Shown here: piece after piece, positions 1 through 9,498 of the stretch
How positions within the stretch are numbered: the first letter of the stretch is position 1
Layout: each line of letters starts with the position of its first letter
Source: an uncultured Porphyromonadaceae bacterium
GTDB taxonomy: Bacteria > Bacteroidota > Bacteroidia > Bacteroidales > Muribaculaceae
NCBI GenBank assembly: GCA_947177185.1
Contig: CAMWTJ010000003.1
Span: 45,169-109,168 of the forward strand
DNA: 64,000 bases
Direction of reading: 5' to 3'
The notes under the pieces: generated by a model
Seen by the model: the letters and a program-made list of their open reading frames with translations, nothing else
Databases searched by the model: none
What the model was told of the DNA's origin: nothing
Translations under genes and position numbers: made by a program

Positions 1-1
1 C

Positions 2-1450
2 TTTCCCGATGTGCCCGTCATAGCCGGTGGCATCGAGGCCTCGCTGCGGCGCCTTAGCCATTACGACTACTGGCAGGACAGGCTGCGGCCGGGCATACTG
101 GCCGACTGCCATGCCGACATGCTGATATACGGCATGGGCGAGCGCACCACGCTCGAGATAGCCCGACGCCTCGACGCCGGCGAGTCGGTGAAAGACATCA
201 CAGACCTGCGTCAGACCGCACTGCTGCGGCCGCTTGCCGAAATGCCGGCAGCGTCCGACGACGCCAACATAGTGCTGGCGCCGTTTGAAACCTGCCAGCG
301 CGACCCTAAGAGTCAAGCTGCAAATTTCCGACACATCGAGCAGCAGAGCAACTGCATGGACGGCGGCCTCACCATATGGCAGGCCACGGGAAACATGGCC
401 ATAAAGGTGAACCCCATGTGGCCGGCCATGAAACAAGGCGAGATAGACGCGGCGTTCGACCTGCCTTATACCCGCCTGCCGCACCCGCGCTACCGCGGCA
501 AACGCATCCCTGCCTACGAAATGATACGCCACAGTGTCAACATGCACCGCGGATGCTTCGGCGGATGCGCGTTCTGCACCATATCCGCGCATCAGGGCAA
601 GTTCATAGCCTCACGCAGCAAGGAGTCAATCATGCGCGAGGTGCGTCAGGTGGCCGCCATGCCTGATTTCAAGGGGTATATCAGCGACCTCGGAGGCCCC
701 TCGGCCAACATGTATGCCATGGGCGGACGCGACAAGAATATCTGTGCCAAATGCCGGCGTCCCTCGTGCCTGCACCCCAAGGTGTGTCCCAACCTCAACA
801 CCGACCACCGGCCGCTGCTCGACATCTACCACAGCGCCGACGCCACACCGGGCGTGCGCAAGAGCTTTGTGGGCAGCGGCGTGCGCTACGACCTGGCGAT
901 GCACCGCACCGGCGACAGCACCATCGACGCCACCAACCTGCGCTACTGCCGCGAACTGATAGCCGACCACGTGAGCGGCCGCCTGAAAGTGGCGCCTGAA
1001 CACACTTGCGACGACGTGCTGAACGTGATGCGCAAACCTTCGTTCGCTCTGTTTCATGATTTCAAGCGCCTGTTTGACAAAGTCAACGCGTCGCACGGAC
1101 TCAGGCAGCAGCTCATACCATACTTCATCTCGAGCCACCCCGGATGCCGCGAGATAGATATGGCCATGCTCGCCGCCGAAACAAAGGAACTGAATTTCCA
1201 TCTTGAGCAGGTGCAGGATTTCACGCCCACGCCCATGACCGTCGCCACCGAAATATATTATACCGGCTATCATCCGTACACACTCGAACGTGTGTACACG
1301 GCGCGCACCCCCGAACAGAAAACGGCCCAAAGGCGCTTCTTCTTCTGGTACGACCGCGCCTACAGAGCCGAAATCACCCGCAGCCTGCACCGGCTGCACC
1401 GTCCCGACCTCATACGGCGGCTGTTCGGTCCGGCCACTCGCGGCAAATGA
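2..1450 (+). CDS. YgiQ family radical SAM protein (5' truncated by the window edge)
   Basis: Frame is open from base 2 (FPDVPVIAGGIEASLRRLSHYDYW...); radical SAM motif RGCFGGCAFCTI; YgiQ-like C-terminal part. Confidence 0.93.
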   Translation, partial: FPDVPVIAGGIEASLRRLSHYDYWQDRLRPGILADCHADMLIYGMGERTTLEIARRLDAGESVKDITDLRQTALLRPLAEMPAASDDANIVLAPFETCQRDPKSQAANFRHIEQQSNCMDGGLTIWQATGNMAIKVNPMWPAMKQGEIDAAFDLPYTRLPHPRYRGKRIPAYEMIRHSVNMHRGCFGGCAFCTISAHQGKFIASRSKESIMREVRQVAAMPDFKGYISDLGGPSANMYAMGGRDKNICAKCRRPSCLHPKVCPNLNTDHRPLLDIYHSADATPGVRKSFVGSGVRYDLAMHRTGDSTIDATNLRYCRELIADHVSGRLKVAPEHTCDDVLNVMRKPSFALFHDFKRLFDKVNASHGLRQQLIPYFISSHPGCREIDMAMLAAETKELNFHLEQVQDFTPTPMTVATEIYYTGYHPYTLERVYTARTPEQKTAQRRFFFWYDRAYRAEITRSLHRLHRPDLIRRLFGPATRGK

Positions 1451-1546
1451 TTATCAGGCATCAGGACCAGCCATGAACTTTTTTTTTAAAAAAAATCAAC
1501 GGAGAGTGTTGCAATCGGCTACACTCTCCGTATTTATAGTACAGAC

Positions 1547-2041
1547 ATGGAAGAAGACAGACTCACATCGACATTCCGACGTATCTCGGAGCGCCTGCGG
1601 CTTTCGGCAAGAAAGCTGACCGGCACGTCCGACGATGCCGACGACGCCCTGCAGGAAGCCTTCTTCCGCCTGTGGAAGCACCGGCAGACCATACTCAACC
1701 ACGAACAGGCTGAGCGCATGCTCTACACATCGGTGCGCAACGCCGGAATCGACATCATGCGCAGGCGCTCGCGTTTCGTCGACGCCGGGGTGCCTGAAAC
1801 TGCCGACGACGACGAACACGGCGACCGCGACGACTTGTTTCGCGAGGTCACCGCACTAATCGACAAATCGCTCTCCGACCGCGACCGACAGATACTCTAC
1901 GAGCGCGACCGCTTCGGATGGGAGATAGCCGACATTGCAGCCGCCCACGGCACAAGCGAGGCCAATGTGCGCATGATATTGAGCCGCGCGCGCAAACACA
2001 TACGAGAATTATACCGACAACGCCAAAACAACGAGATATGA
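1547..2041 (+). CDS. ECF-type RNA polymerase sigma factor
   Basis: 164 aa with sigma-70 region 2 (DDADDALQEAFFRLWKHR) and region 4 helix-turn-helix (IADIAAAHGTSEANVRMILSRARKHIRE). Confidence 0.9.
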   Translation: MEEDRLTSTFRRISERLRLSARKLTGTSDDADDALQEAFFRLWKHRQTILNHEQAERMLYTSVRNAGIDIMRRRSRFVDAGVPETADDDEHGDRDDLFREVTALIDKSLSDRDRQILYERDRFGWEIADIAAAHGTSEANVRMILSRARKHIRELYRQRQNNEI

Positions 2042-2505
2042 ACCAACAGGAACTGGACCGACTGATAGAACTCTACTTCGACGGTCTGACCACCGAAGCC
2101 GAAGAGCACACACTGCGCCACGCCCTGGCCGACCCCGCCCACACCGGCGCAGCAGCCGACGAGGCACGCGCCGTGATGGGAGTATTCGCGGCGGCAAGGT
2201 GCAGACGCGACTCCGCAGTGCGGGAAACGTCGCGACCCAAGCTGTGGCGTGCAGCGGCGGCTGTAGTCGCGGCGGCAATCATCGGCGCTGTATTTATGGC
2301 GGTTCCGCGGCATACGGAGCGGGAGGCCTCATACATAGCATATCACGACGGCAACACCATCACCGACCCGGAAACCGTCATGGCCATGGCTTTTGCCGAC
2401 CTCGGCGCCGTGGCACAGGCAGCCGACGCCATCGACCACTCTATAGAAGCCAACATAGCCGCTTTCGGCGCCGCACTCAACTCTGAAAACACACTGACAC
2501 AATGA
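2038..2505 (+). CDS. Probable anti-sigma-factor-like membrane protein
   Basis: ATGA overlap with the sigma gene; MNQQELDRLIELYFDGLTTEAEEHTL N-terminus and one TM segment (AAAAVVAAAIIGAVFMAV). The longer ORF from 1918 overlaps sigma and is less likely. Confidence 0.7.
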   Translation: MNQQELDRLIELYFDGLTTEAEEHTLRHALADPAHTGAAADEARAVMGVFAAARCRRDSAVRETSRPKLWRAAAAVVAAAIIGAVFMAVPRHTEREASYIAYHDGNTITDPETVMAMAFADLGAVAQAADAIDHSIEANIAAFGAALNSENTLTQ

Positions 2506-2948
2506 AACACGCTACACATCTGATATTCCTGCTCGCCATGGCACTGGCCGCGCTGCCACTGCGCGCCGCCACTCCGGCCGCCATCAACAGCCTGTTTGAC
2601 GGACGCTTCAACGATACCCCGGGCGCACGAGTCACCATGATGGAAAACGGCCGACTCGGCAAACAGTCTGTGCGGGTGTTCAAGAGCCTGAGTATTGAAA
2701 ATCCCGACAACGACTGCGCCTCCGAAATAGAAACAGCCGTGAAACGCGACGGTGCCGCGGCCACATCAAGAGAAGTTCAGTTCCGCGACGGCAAGCTGTA
2801 CTACGGATTCTACACCTTCCCCGACAAAAACAAGACGCACCGCTATCTGCTATATCTCAACCAGATACCGGCCGGAGGGACACAACTGATATTGATATAC
2901 ATCGAAAGCTCATTGAGCGCCAAGCAAATAAGAGAATTACTGAAATGA
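2502..2948 (+). CDS. Conserved exported protein of unknown function (possibly DUF6108-like)
   Basis: Signal peptide MKHATHLIFLLAMALAALPLRA; overlaps the upstream stop; same operon. Confidence 0.6.
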   Translation: MKHATHLIFLLAMALAALPLRAATPAAINSLFDGRFNDTPGARVTMMENGRLGKQSVRVFKSLSIENPDNDCASEIETAVKRDGAAATSREVQFRDGKLYYGFYTFPDKNKTHRYLLYLNQIPAGGTQLILIYIESSLSAKQIRELLK

Positions 2949-3820
2949 AAACAATCGCTACTACACTCACACTGCTTGCATGCGCAGCCTGTGCGGCTGC
3001 ACAAGAGGCGCCGGACACGATAGCCTCCATAGCCGACGCTCGCGAACTCACCGTGACGCGCACCCCCAACGGTCTTAAAATCGTGGTCGACGGCCGGGCC
3101 GAAAACCCCGACTTCTACTACGAATACATGTCGGAATACGCCACCGACAGCACTACGTCCGCCGGCCCGGCGCTGCACATTCCCATCCTGGGCAATTACA
3201 TAAAAAGCGGCAACAGCTCATCGACGGGTCGCTTTCCGCGTGCCGGAGTGCGCCTGAAGCCGGCCTTGTATGCAGGCACGTCAATACCCGTTGGGAACAC
3301 GCCTATGCTTGCGTCGTTCGAGATTGGACTGAGCCGCGTGGCCGACTGGCAGCTGCGTTTCTGCAACAGTATGAGCCTGAGCATAGGCGCCGGCCTCGGC
3401 TATGTGCAATATGCCGTAGGCGACGGCATGCGCCTTGACGCCGCCCACCAGCGCCTGCTGCTTGTGCCGCGCGAAGAAGGCACCGCCAAGCACAGCTCGC
3501 GCCTTAAGGTGTTCCGCCTGCATTTCCCGGCCATGCTCACCGTGCACCTGGGTCGCAAGGCATCCGTATCTGCCGGAGCACTTATAAATCTGAACAGCTA
3601 TGTGCCGGCCTCTACCTCATACACCATAGGCAACACCAGGACACAACAGACCTTCAAGGACCTGCACCAGCGCATACTCACAGCCGACATCACAGCCGAA
3701 GCCTACACACCGTGCGGACTTGGCATCTATGTGCGCTATAGTCAGCAGGGACTGTTCCGCACGGGCTGGGGTCCCGATTTCAAAACCGTTTCCGTAGGTC
3801 TAACCTTAAAAATCGACTGA
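2945..3820 (+). CDS. Predicted outer-membrane beta-barrel-like protein (paralogue A)
   Basis: Signal peptide; shares SRLKVFxLxFP, LNLNS and LGIYVRYSxQ motifs with the next ORF. Confidence 0.6.
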   Translation: MKTIATTLTLLACAACAAAQEAPDTIASIADARELTVTRTPNGLKIVVDGRAENPDFYYEYMSEYATDSTTSAGPALHIPILGNYIKSGNSSSTGRFPRAGVRLKPALYAGTSIPVGNTPMLASFEIGLSRVADWQLRFCNSMSLSIGAGLGYVQYAVGDGMRLDAAHQRLLLVPREEGTAKHSSRLKVFRLHFPAMLTVHLGRKASVSAGALINLNSYVPASTSYTIGNTRTQQTFKDLHQRILTADITAEAYTPCGLGIYVRYSQQGLFRTGWGPDFKTVSVGLTLKID

Positions 3821-3822
3821 AC

Positions 3823-4701
3823 ATGTTTCGCAAACACATTATAGCACTGCTCATATCCTCTGCGCTGCCGGCCGTTGCTGCTGCCACCGAACAACCCGAT
3901 ACCCTGCTGCATGCACATGCCGCCGACGTCACAATCACCGAAACCGTAGCGGGGCTGCGTGTCGACGCCCGAACCGATTCGTTCGCCGTGAGCGTCACCG
4001 AACCCTACCCCGCCGATGCCGTAATCAAAAGCAGCCAAAGCAGCATGCGCACACTCGGCGCCAGACTCGGACACAGCCGGCAGGTGGAGTGGGAACTAAT
4101 AAGCGGAGGACTCATGTTTGGATTCACAAACGCTCTGGGAGCGCCGCGCGACGTTGATTTCGAAATGGGAAAATCATTTGAAATCAGCTGGCTCAACACC
4201 TTGTCGCTCTCATGCAAAATCAAGTCTATCCGCAGCCGTGTAAGCGCCGGTATCGGCATCACATGGCGCAACTACCGTACCACCACCGGCATGCGCCTTA
4301 TCGCGGGCGAAGGCTCGGTGGCCGGTTTTGAGCCTTTCGACGGCGAGTTCACACCTAAATACTCACGCCTGAAGGTGTTCAGCCTGTCGTTTCCCATCCT
4401 GTTTACCCATCATTTCCACATCCCCGGTTTTAAAGGAGCTGCCATACAGGCAGGCCCGGTACTGAACCTCAACACGCACTCGAGTCTGCAAAGCCGCTGG
4501 CTCGACGCCGACGGCCGCAAGCAGACACAGACAGTCAACTCCATTGGCCAGCGCCGTTTCACTGTCGACCTTTACGCTTCCGTAGCCCTTTTCGAGGGAC
4601 TGGGCCTATACGTGCGCTGGTCGCCTCAGAGCGTGTTGCGCAATTGCCCCGCCCTTGAGGGTTTCACCACGCTTTCCACAGGCTTTATATTGGGGCTGTA
4701 G
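3823..4701 (+). CDS. Predicted outer-membrane beta-barrel-like protein (paralogue B)
   Basis: Signal peptide; SRLKVFSLSFP, LNLNTHS and LGLYVRWSPQ match the previous ORF; nearly the same length (292 vs 291 aa). Confidence 0.6.
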   Translation: MFRKHIIALLISSALPAVAAATEQPDTLLHAHAADVTITETVAGLRVDARTDSFAVSVTEPYPADAVIKSSQSSMRTLGARLGHSRQVEWELISGGLMFGFTNALGAPRDVDFEMGKSFEISWLNTLSLSCKIKSIRSRVSAGIGITWRNYRTTTGMRLIAGEGSVAGFEPFDGEFTPKYSRLKVFSLSFPILFTHHFHIPGFKGAAIQAGPVLNLNTHSSLQSRWLDADGRKQTQTVNSIGQRRFTVDLYASVALFEGLGLYVRWSPQSVLRNCPALEGFTTLSTGFILGL

Positions 4702-4723
4702 CCGCACGCCCCCTCCTGCATCA

Positions 4724-4767
4724 GCGCCTCCCCGCCGCGCCGGCACAATCCGGCACCGGGGAGGCGC
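4724..4767 (+). terminator. Strong GC-rich hairpin ending the sigma/barrel operon
   Basis: GCGCCTCCCC ... GGGGAGGCGC inverted repeat 3' of the last gene. Confidence 0.7.
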
Positions 4768-4896
4768 TTCGCTATGCTGCGCCGTCGGTCCCCTCTGCCG
4801 GCCTATGCCGACAGATAACACTCAACACTTGAATTGCAGACACACTCATTATTTATAGTACACTATAAGACCGTGCTAAACTTTTTTATGTAAGCT

Positions 4897-4928
4897 ATTG
4901 CCATGGGCAGTAAAATGTTGTATATTTG
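4897..4928 (+). promoter_or_regulatory. Bacteroidetes-type promoter (ATTG-N20-TATATTTG)
   Basis: -7 TATATTTG at 4921-4928, -33 ATTG at 4897-4900. Confidence 0.55.
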
Positions 4929-5179
4929 CGGTTGACAGAGAGATATCCAATCACAACATTTTTTTAATCAGAAGCGTTATGTTCATCTCGAAGCCGTGAA
5001 CGTAGGGATTCAAGACATTTAAGAGAGTGCGCATAGAGGTTCTCACGCTTACTACGTGGGGTGCAATCGCCATTTATCTTAAAAGGGTATTATCCTGGGC
5101 CTCCGACTTCGAACGCGGCATTGCAGTTCCACGCTTCGTGTATCATATAACTACTCTTTTGGAACTTGAAGAGCCTATT

Positions 5180-5584
5180 ATGCTTATGAAGCAACTGTCT
5201 GTGATGTTGTTAATCCTGATTTCAGTCGGGTTTACCAACTGTGCGAATCCCACTCCTCCCGAAAAAGAGCTGCTAAAAGAAGGGCCAACGGTGAGTTTTC
5301 CGTTCAAACTATATCCAACGGACAATATGTGGACTTTTATCAAACTGGATACGCGAAATGGCAAAATGTGGCAAGTGCAATATAGTATAGAAGGAGATGA
5401 CTACCGCTTTGAAATACCACTAAATACAACTGCGCTGGCGGACGAATCAATCAGCGGCCGATTTGAACTCTACCCTACGCGAAACATGTTCAATTTCATA
5501 CTGCTTGATAGAGCAGAAGGCACAAGTTGGCAAGTACAATGGTCAACAACGCCTGAAAATCAAGCAATCATACCAATCAAATAA
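5180..5584 (+). CDS. Lipoprotein with two LYPTxNMxxFIxLDxxxGxxWQVQ repeats
   Basis: Start re-assigned from 5027 to 5180 (or 5186): MKQLSVMLLILISVGFTNC lipobox; two repeats, FKLYPTDNMWTFIKLDTRNGKMWQVQYS and FELYPTRNMFNFILLDRAEGTSWQVQWS. Confidence 0.7.
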   Translation: MLMKQLSVMLLILISVGFTNCANPTPPEKELLKEGPTVSFPFKLYPTDNMWTFIKLDTRNGKMWQVQYSIEGDDYRFEIPLNTTALADESISGRFELYPTRNMFNFILLDRAEGTSWQVQWSTTPENQAIIPIK

Positions 5585-5614
5585 TCTTCACACTAACCAC
5601 CGTTATACAATCAA

Positions 5615-6199
5615 ATGAGCAAACTTGTTTCCATTGTTGTAATGATGCTTTGTTATATGGCATCTACTGCACAAACAGCAAATGAGCATATGACGTTCAA
5701 AGGAGTTCCGATTGATGGCACTCTAAGTGAATACGTGTCTAAAATGAAATCCGCCGGACTATCGTATATCGGCACACAAGACGGCACAGCTTTACTGCAA
5801 GGAGGTTTTGCAGGGTTTAAAGGGTGTGTAATCAGCGTTTCTACACTCAAAAAATCAGATATTGTCAACACCATCGACGTTCTGTTTCCAAAGCAAAGTG
5901 AATGGTCTTCTTTGGAAGAAGACTATCAGAACTTAAAAATGATGTTGACTGAGAAGTATGGCGAGCCCTCCGAATGTGTCGAAGAATTCCAAGGCTACAA
6001 CCCGCCGAGAGATAACAGAGATAAACTGATTCGGTTACAATCGGATAAATGCACTTACTCAACCTTATTTGAAACCCCAAAAGGAAGTATTAAGCTATCA
6101 TTAGAATACCACATTTTATATTCCAGCTTTGCTAAGCTCCAGTATTGGGACAGGATAAATACAGCTGCCGCAAAAGCAAACGCCTTAGACGACTTATAA
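5615..6199 (+). CDS. Hypothetical secreted protein
   Basis: N-terminal signal peptide ending ASTAQ; AT-richer than the neighbours. Confidence 0.65.
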   Translation: MSKLVSIVVMMLCYMASTAQTANEHMTFKGVPIDGTLSEYVSKMKSAGLSYIGTQDGTALLQGGFAGFKGCVISVSTLKKSDIVNTIDVLFPKQSEWSSLEEDYQNLKMMLTEKYGEPSECVEEFQGYNPPRDNRDKLIRLQSDKCTYSTLFETPKGSIKLSLEYHILYSSFAKLQYWDRINTAAAKANALDDL

Positions 6200-6223
6200 T
6201 CCTCCCCTATTATACTTTTAACA

Positions 6224-6269
6224 AAAGCCATATTCTTGCCGCACACAACGGGCACAAGAATATGGCTTT
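6224..6269 (+). terminator. Hairpin terminator with 15-bp stem
   Basis: AAAGCCATATTCTTG ... CAAGAATATGGCTTT, perfectly complementary. Confidence 0.75.
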
Positions 6270-6357
6270 ATTGCGAAACGCGTCCGGCACATGCAGAGGT
6301 GCGCTTTTACAGCCTGCAGTTGCATAGATTAAGAGCAAGCACGCCACAACATGGCAA

Positions 6358-6390
6358 GAGCGGCCGCCTCCGTGATGGAAGCGGCCGCTC
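6358..6390 (-). terminator. Hairpin 3' of secDF
   Basis: GAGCGGCCGC ... GCGGCCGCTC inverted repeat just downstream of the secDF stop. Confidence 0.6.
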
Positions 6391-6418
6391 AGTATTATGC
6401 GGCTGACAGCGTCAGCTG

Positions 6419-9286
6419 TTATTTCTTGGCGGCACGACGCGAGTCGGAGATGTAAGCCACGGGAGCAGCCACGTAGATTGTGGCAAGCGTGCCTACGATT
6501 ACACCAAGGAGCATCGCGAACGTGAAGCTGCGGATAGCGTCGCCACCGAGAATGAAGATGCAGAGCAGCACGAGCAGCGTGGAGCCGGAGGTCATTATGG
6601 TACGACCGAGAGTGCTGTTGATCGAAGAGTTGATGGTGGTGAAGAAATCCTGCTTGGGATACAGACCCACGTTTTCACGCACACGGTCGAACACCACTAC
6701 AGTATCGTTTATCTGATAACCGATAACGGTGAGGATAGCTGCGATGAACGTCTGGTCGATTTCCATAGCGAAAGGCAGAACACCATAGAGCAGCGAGTAC
6801 AGGCCTATGATGCTGAAGGCTGTGAAGGCCACGGCTGCAAGTGCGCCGAGCGAGAACGCCACGTTGTGGAAGCGGAGCAGGATGTAGAGGAACATTGCGA
6901 TGAGCGAGATGATTACAGCAATGTAGGCGTCGGTACGCATGTCGTTGGCCACAGTCGGACCCACTTTCTGCGAGCTGACGATACCCTGGCTGGCATCGGT
7001 GGTGGAGAACTCAACATCGCTCATGCCTTCGCGGAGGTAGGGCTTGAGCACGTTGAAGAGTTTGCCGGTGATTTCCTTTTCTGTGCCTTCGTTTTCGTCG
7101 TTGATCTTGTAGTTGGTCGATACGCGCACCTGGTTGGAGCTTTCGATGGTGATAACGCTTACGGAAGCACCTTCGAATTCTGCTGCCAGAGCATCCTGGA
7201 GTTCCACGGTGTTGACGGGCTGCTCGAATTTGACCACATAGTTGCGGCCACCCGAGAAGTCGATGCCCTGGTTGAGGCCGCGCACGAAGAGCGAAGCCAC
7301 GACAACGAGCACCAGGATGCCTGCAACTGTGAAGCTGAGCTTGCGCTGGCCGAGGAAATTGATGTGCGAGTTAACGAACATCTTGCGGGAGATGCCGGTG
7401 GTGAAGGTCATGTTCTGGAAAGCGCCGAGCTTGCTGAACCATGTGAAGAACACGCGGCTGAGGAATACGGCCGTGAAGAACGAGCAGACCAGACCGATAA
7501 TGAGCGTGGTGGCAAAACCCTTGATGGGACCTGTGCCGAAGAGCAGCAGAATCACACCGGTGATGATCGAGGTAAGGTTGGAGTCAAAGATTGCGGAGAA
7601 CGCGTTGCTGTAGCCGTCGGCTATGGCAGTGCGCAGATTCTTGCCGGCGCGGAGTTCTTCTTTCGTACGCTCGAAGATGAGCACGTTGGCGTCGACTGCC
7701 ATACCGAGCGAGAGCACGATACCGGCGATACCGCTCATGGTGAGCACGGCCTGGAACGAAGCCAGGATGCCGAGAGTAAAGAACAGGTTGCAGAGCAGGC
7801 AGATATTGGCCACCAGACCGGGTATCACGCCATAGAACACCATCATGAAAATCATGAGGAGCACGAGAGCCACGAGGAAGGAGGTGAAGCCTTTTTCAAT
7901 GGCCTGCTTGCCGAGCGACGGGCCGATAACCATATCGCTGATGATATGCACCTTCGCGTCCATCTTACCGCTCTTGAGCACATTGGCGAGGTCCTTAGCT
8001 TCTTCAAGCGAGAAATTGCCTGTGATGCTCGACGAGCCGCCTTCGATGGCGGTGTTGACGTTGGGAGCGGAGTACACTTTGTCGTCAAGAGCGATTGCCA
8101 CCTGACGGTTGATATTGGCTGCAGTGATACGGGCCCATGCGCGTGCGCCTTCGGGGTTCATGCGCATCGACACCTCATTGCCGCGAAGCGGATCGTAATC
8201 GCTGCTGGCGTCGCTCACAGCCTTGCCGTCGAGGGCGGGCTTGCCGCCGGGAGCGCGGAGGGCGTAGAGAGCATAGCCGAGGCTCACTTCCTTGCCGTTG
8301 GCGTCGGTGCGCACATCGGGCTTGATGCTCCAGCGCAGTTTGAGGTCGCTGGGCAGGAGGGTCTTGGCGATGGGGCTGGCCAGGAGTTCGTCGATAGCTG
8401 CCATGGCGCGTGCGTCGGGGGCGAAGCCCACGGTGGCACCGTAGCCGGGGTTCTGCAGAAGCGCCATCAGAGGAGCGGCGTTGTACAGAGTGTCGGCGTT
8501 GAGGCGTGCGGCGGTGTTGCCGAGTGCGCCTGCAATCTGGTCGACGGTGTATGTTTCATAGAACTCAAGGTTGGCGGAACGCTGGAGCAGGTCGCGCACG
8601 CGTTCGTGGTCTTTCACACCGGGGAGTTCGAGCAGAATCTGTCCGTCCTTGCCCTGAAGCACCTGGATGTTGGGCGAAACCACACCGAACTGGTCGATAC
8701 GGTTGCGGAGCACGTTGGTGGCCGAATTGTCCACGCGGTCTTTGACTTCGGCTTTGAGCTTGTCGCGCACGGCATCGTCGCCTGCGCCGGAGTTGACAAG
8801 ACCCTGGAACACAACCGAGAAATCAGCCTGCGGACGTTTTGCGCGATAGTCGCTCACGAATGCGCCTACGAAATCGTCTGTTTCGTGGGCGTTTACGGCA
8901 GCCTGTGCGGCAGCGATGGACGACTCGAACACGGAATCAGTGTCGCCGCTCTTCATGCTGCGGAGCATGTCGGGCATGTCGACCTGCAGGATGACGTTCA
9001 TACCGCCTTTGAGGTCGAGGCCGAGGCCAACGCCCCATTTGCGTACGTCGTTGAGGGTGTATCCGAGGTAAACTTTCTGCTCGCCGAGCGAGTCCATGTA
9101 GTGTTTGTAAGCCTGGTTGTAGGCAGCGTCGTCGTTGTCACCGCTCTCAACGAGGGCATACTGCTCTGCTTTCGTTTCATGCTTGCTGGAAATCAGCGAG
9201 AATGAAAGATAGAACAAGCACACCACCGCCAAGAAAACAGCAATGACACCGGCAACGACCGTGCCCAATTTTCCTTTGCTTTGCAT
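6419..9286 (-). CDS. secDF: Protein translocase SecDF (fusion)
   Basis: 955 aa; GLDLKGGMNVILQVD (SecD), ...GIDFSGGRNYVVKF (SecF), two RND-like TM blocks. Confidence 0.95.
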   Translation of the reverse strand: MQSKGKLGTVVAGVIAVFLAVVCLFYLSFSLISSKHETKAEQYALVESGDNDDAAYNQAYKHYMDSLGEQKVYLGYTLNDVRKWGVGLGLDLKGGMNVILQVDMPDMLRSMKSGDTDSVFESSIAAAQAAVNAHETDDFVGAFVSDYRAKRPQADFSVVFQGLVNSGAGDDAVRDKLKAEVKDRVDNSATNVLRNRIDQFGVVSPNIQVLQGKDGQILLELPGVKDHERVRDLLQRSANLEFYETYTVDQIAGALGNTAARLNADTLYNAAPLMALLQNPGYGATVGFAPDARAMAAIDELLASPIAKTLLPSDLKLRWSIKPDVRTDANGKEVSLGYALYALRAPGGKPALDGKAVSDASSDYDPLRGNEVSMRMNPEGARAWARITAANINRQVAIALDDKVYSAPNVNTAIEGGSSSITGNFSLEEAKDLANVLKSGKMDAKVHIISDMVIGPSLGKQAIEKGFTSFLVALVLLMIFMMVFYGVIPGLVANICLLCNLFFTLGILASFQAVLTMSGIAGIVLSLGMAVDANVLIFERTKEELRAGKNLRTAIADGYSNAFSAIFDSNLTSIITGVILLLFGTGPIKGFATTLIIGLVCSFFTAVFLSRVFFTWFSKLGAFQNMTFTTGISRKMFVNSHINFLGQRKLSFTVAGILVLVVVASLFVRGLNQGIDFSGGRNYVVKFEQPVNTVELQDALAAEFEGASVSVITIESSNQVRVSTNYKINDENEGTEKEITGKLFNVLKPYLREGMSDVEFSTTDASQGIVSSQKVGPTVANDMRTDAYIAVIISLIAMFLYILLRFHNVAFSLGALAAVAFTAFSIIGLYSLLYGVLPFAMEIDQTFIAAILTVIGYQINDTVVVFDRVRENVGLYPKQDFFTTINSSINSTLGRTIMTSGSTLLVLLCIFILGGDAIRSFTFAMLLGVIVGTLATIYVAAPVAYISDSRRAAKK

Positions 9287-9423
9287 GTGATTGATTAAGT
9301 TAAAATATGATTAGAAATTTATATTTCAATATTTCGGCTCGCAAATATAGCGTTTTTTCCTGACATTTTCGGCCTGTCGGGACGATTTTCTATATTTTTC
9401 GGGGGAAGCGCACGAAAAGCAAG

Positions 9424-9465
9424 CCCGGACACCGGGCCACCCTTTCAAGTGGCCGGATGTCCGGG
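9424..9465 (-). terminator. Nested hairpin 3' of the M3 peptidase
   Basis: CCCGGACA ... GGCCAC ... GTGGCC ... TGTCCGGG; the minus strand continues into a T-containing tract. Confidence 0.55.
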
Positions 9466-9498
9466 TGCGTGTATGGGCCAAAGGCCCTGCGGGTTCAT

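Noticed and set aside
6866-9205. 779-aa plus-strand ORF opposite secDF
   Set aside because: Antisense of a clear secDF gene; arises from GC-rich codon bias, low-complexity composition, no recognisable domain.
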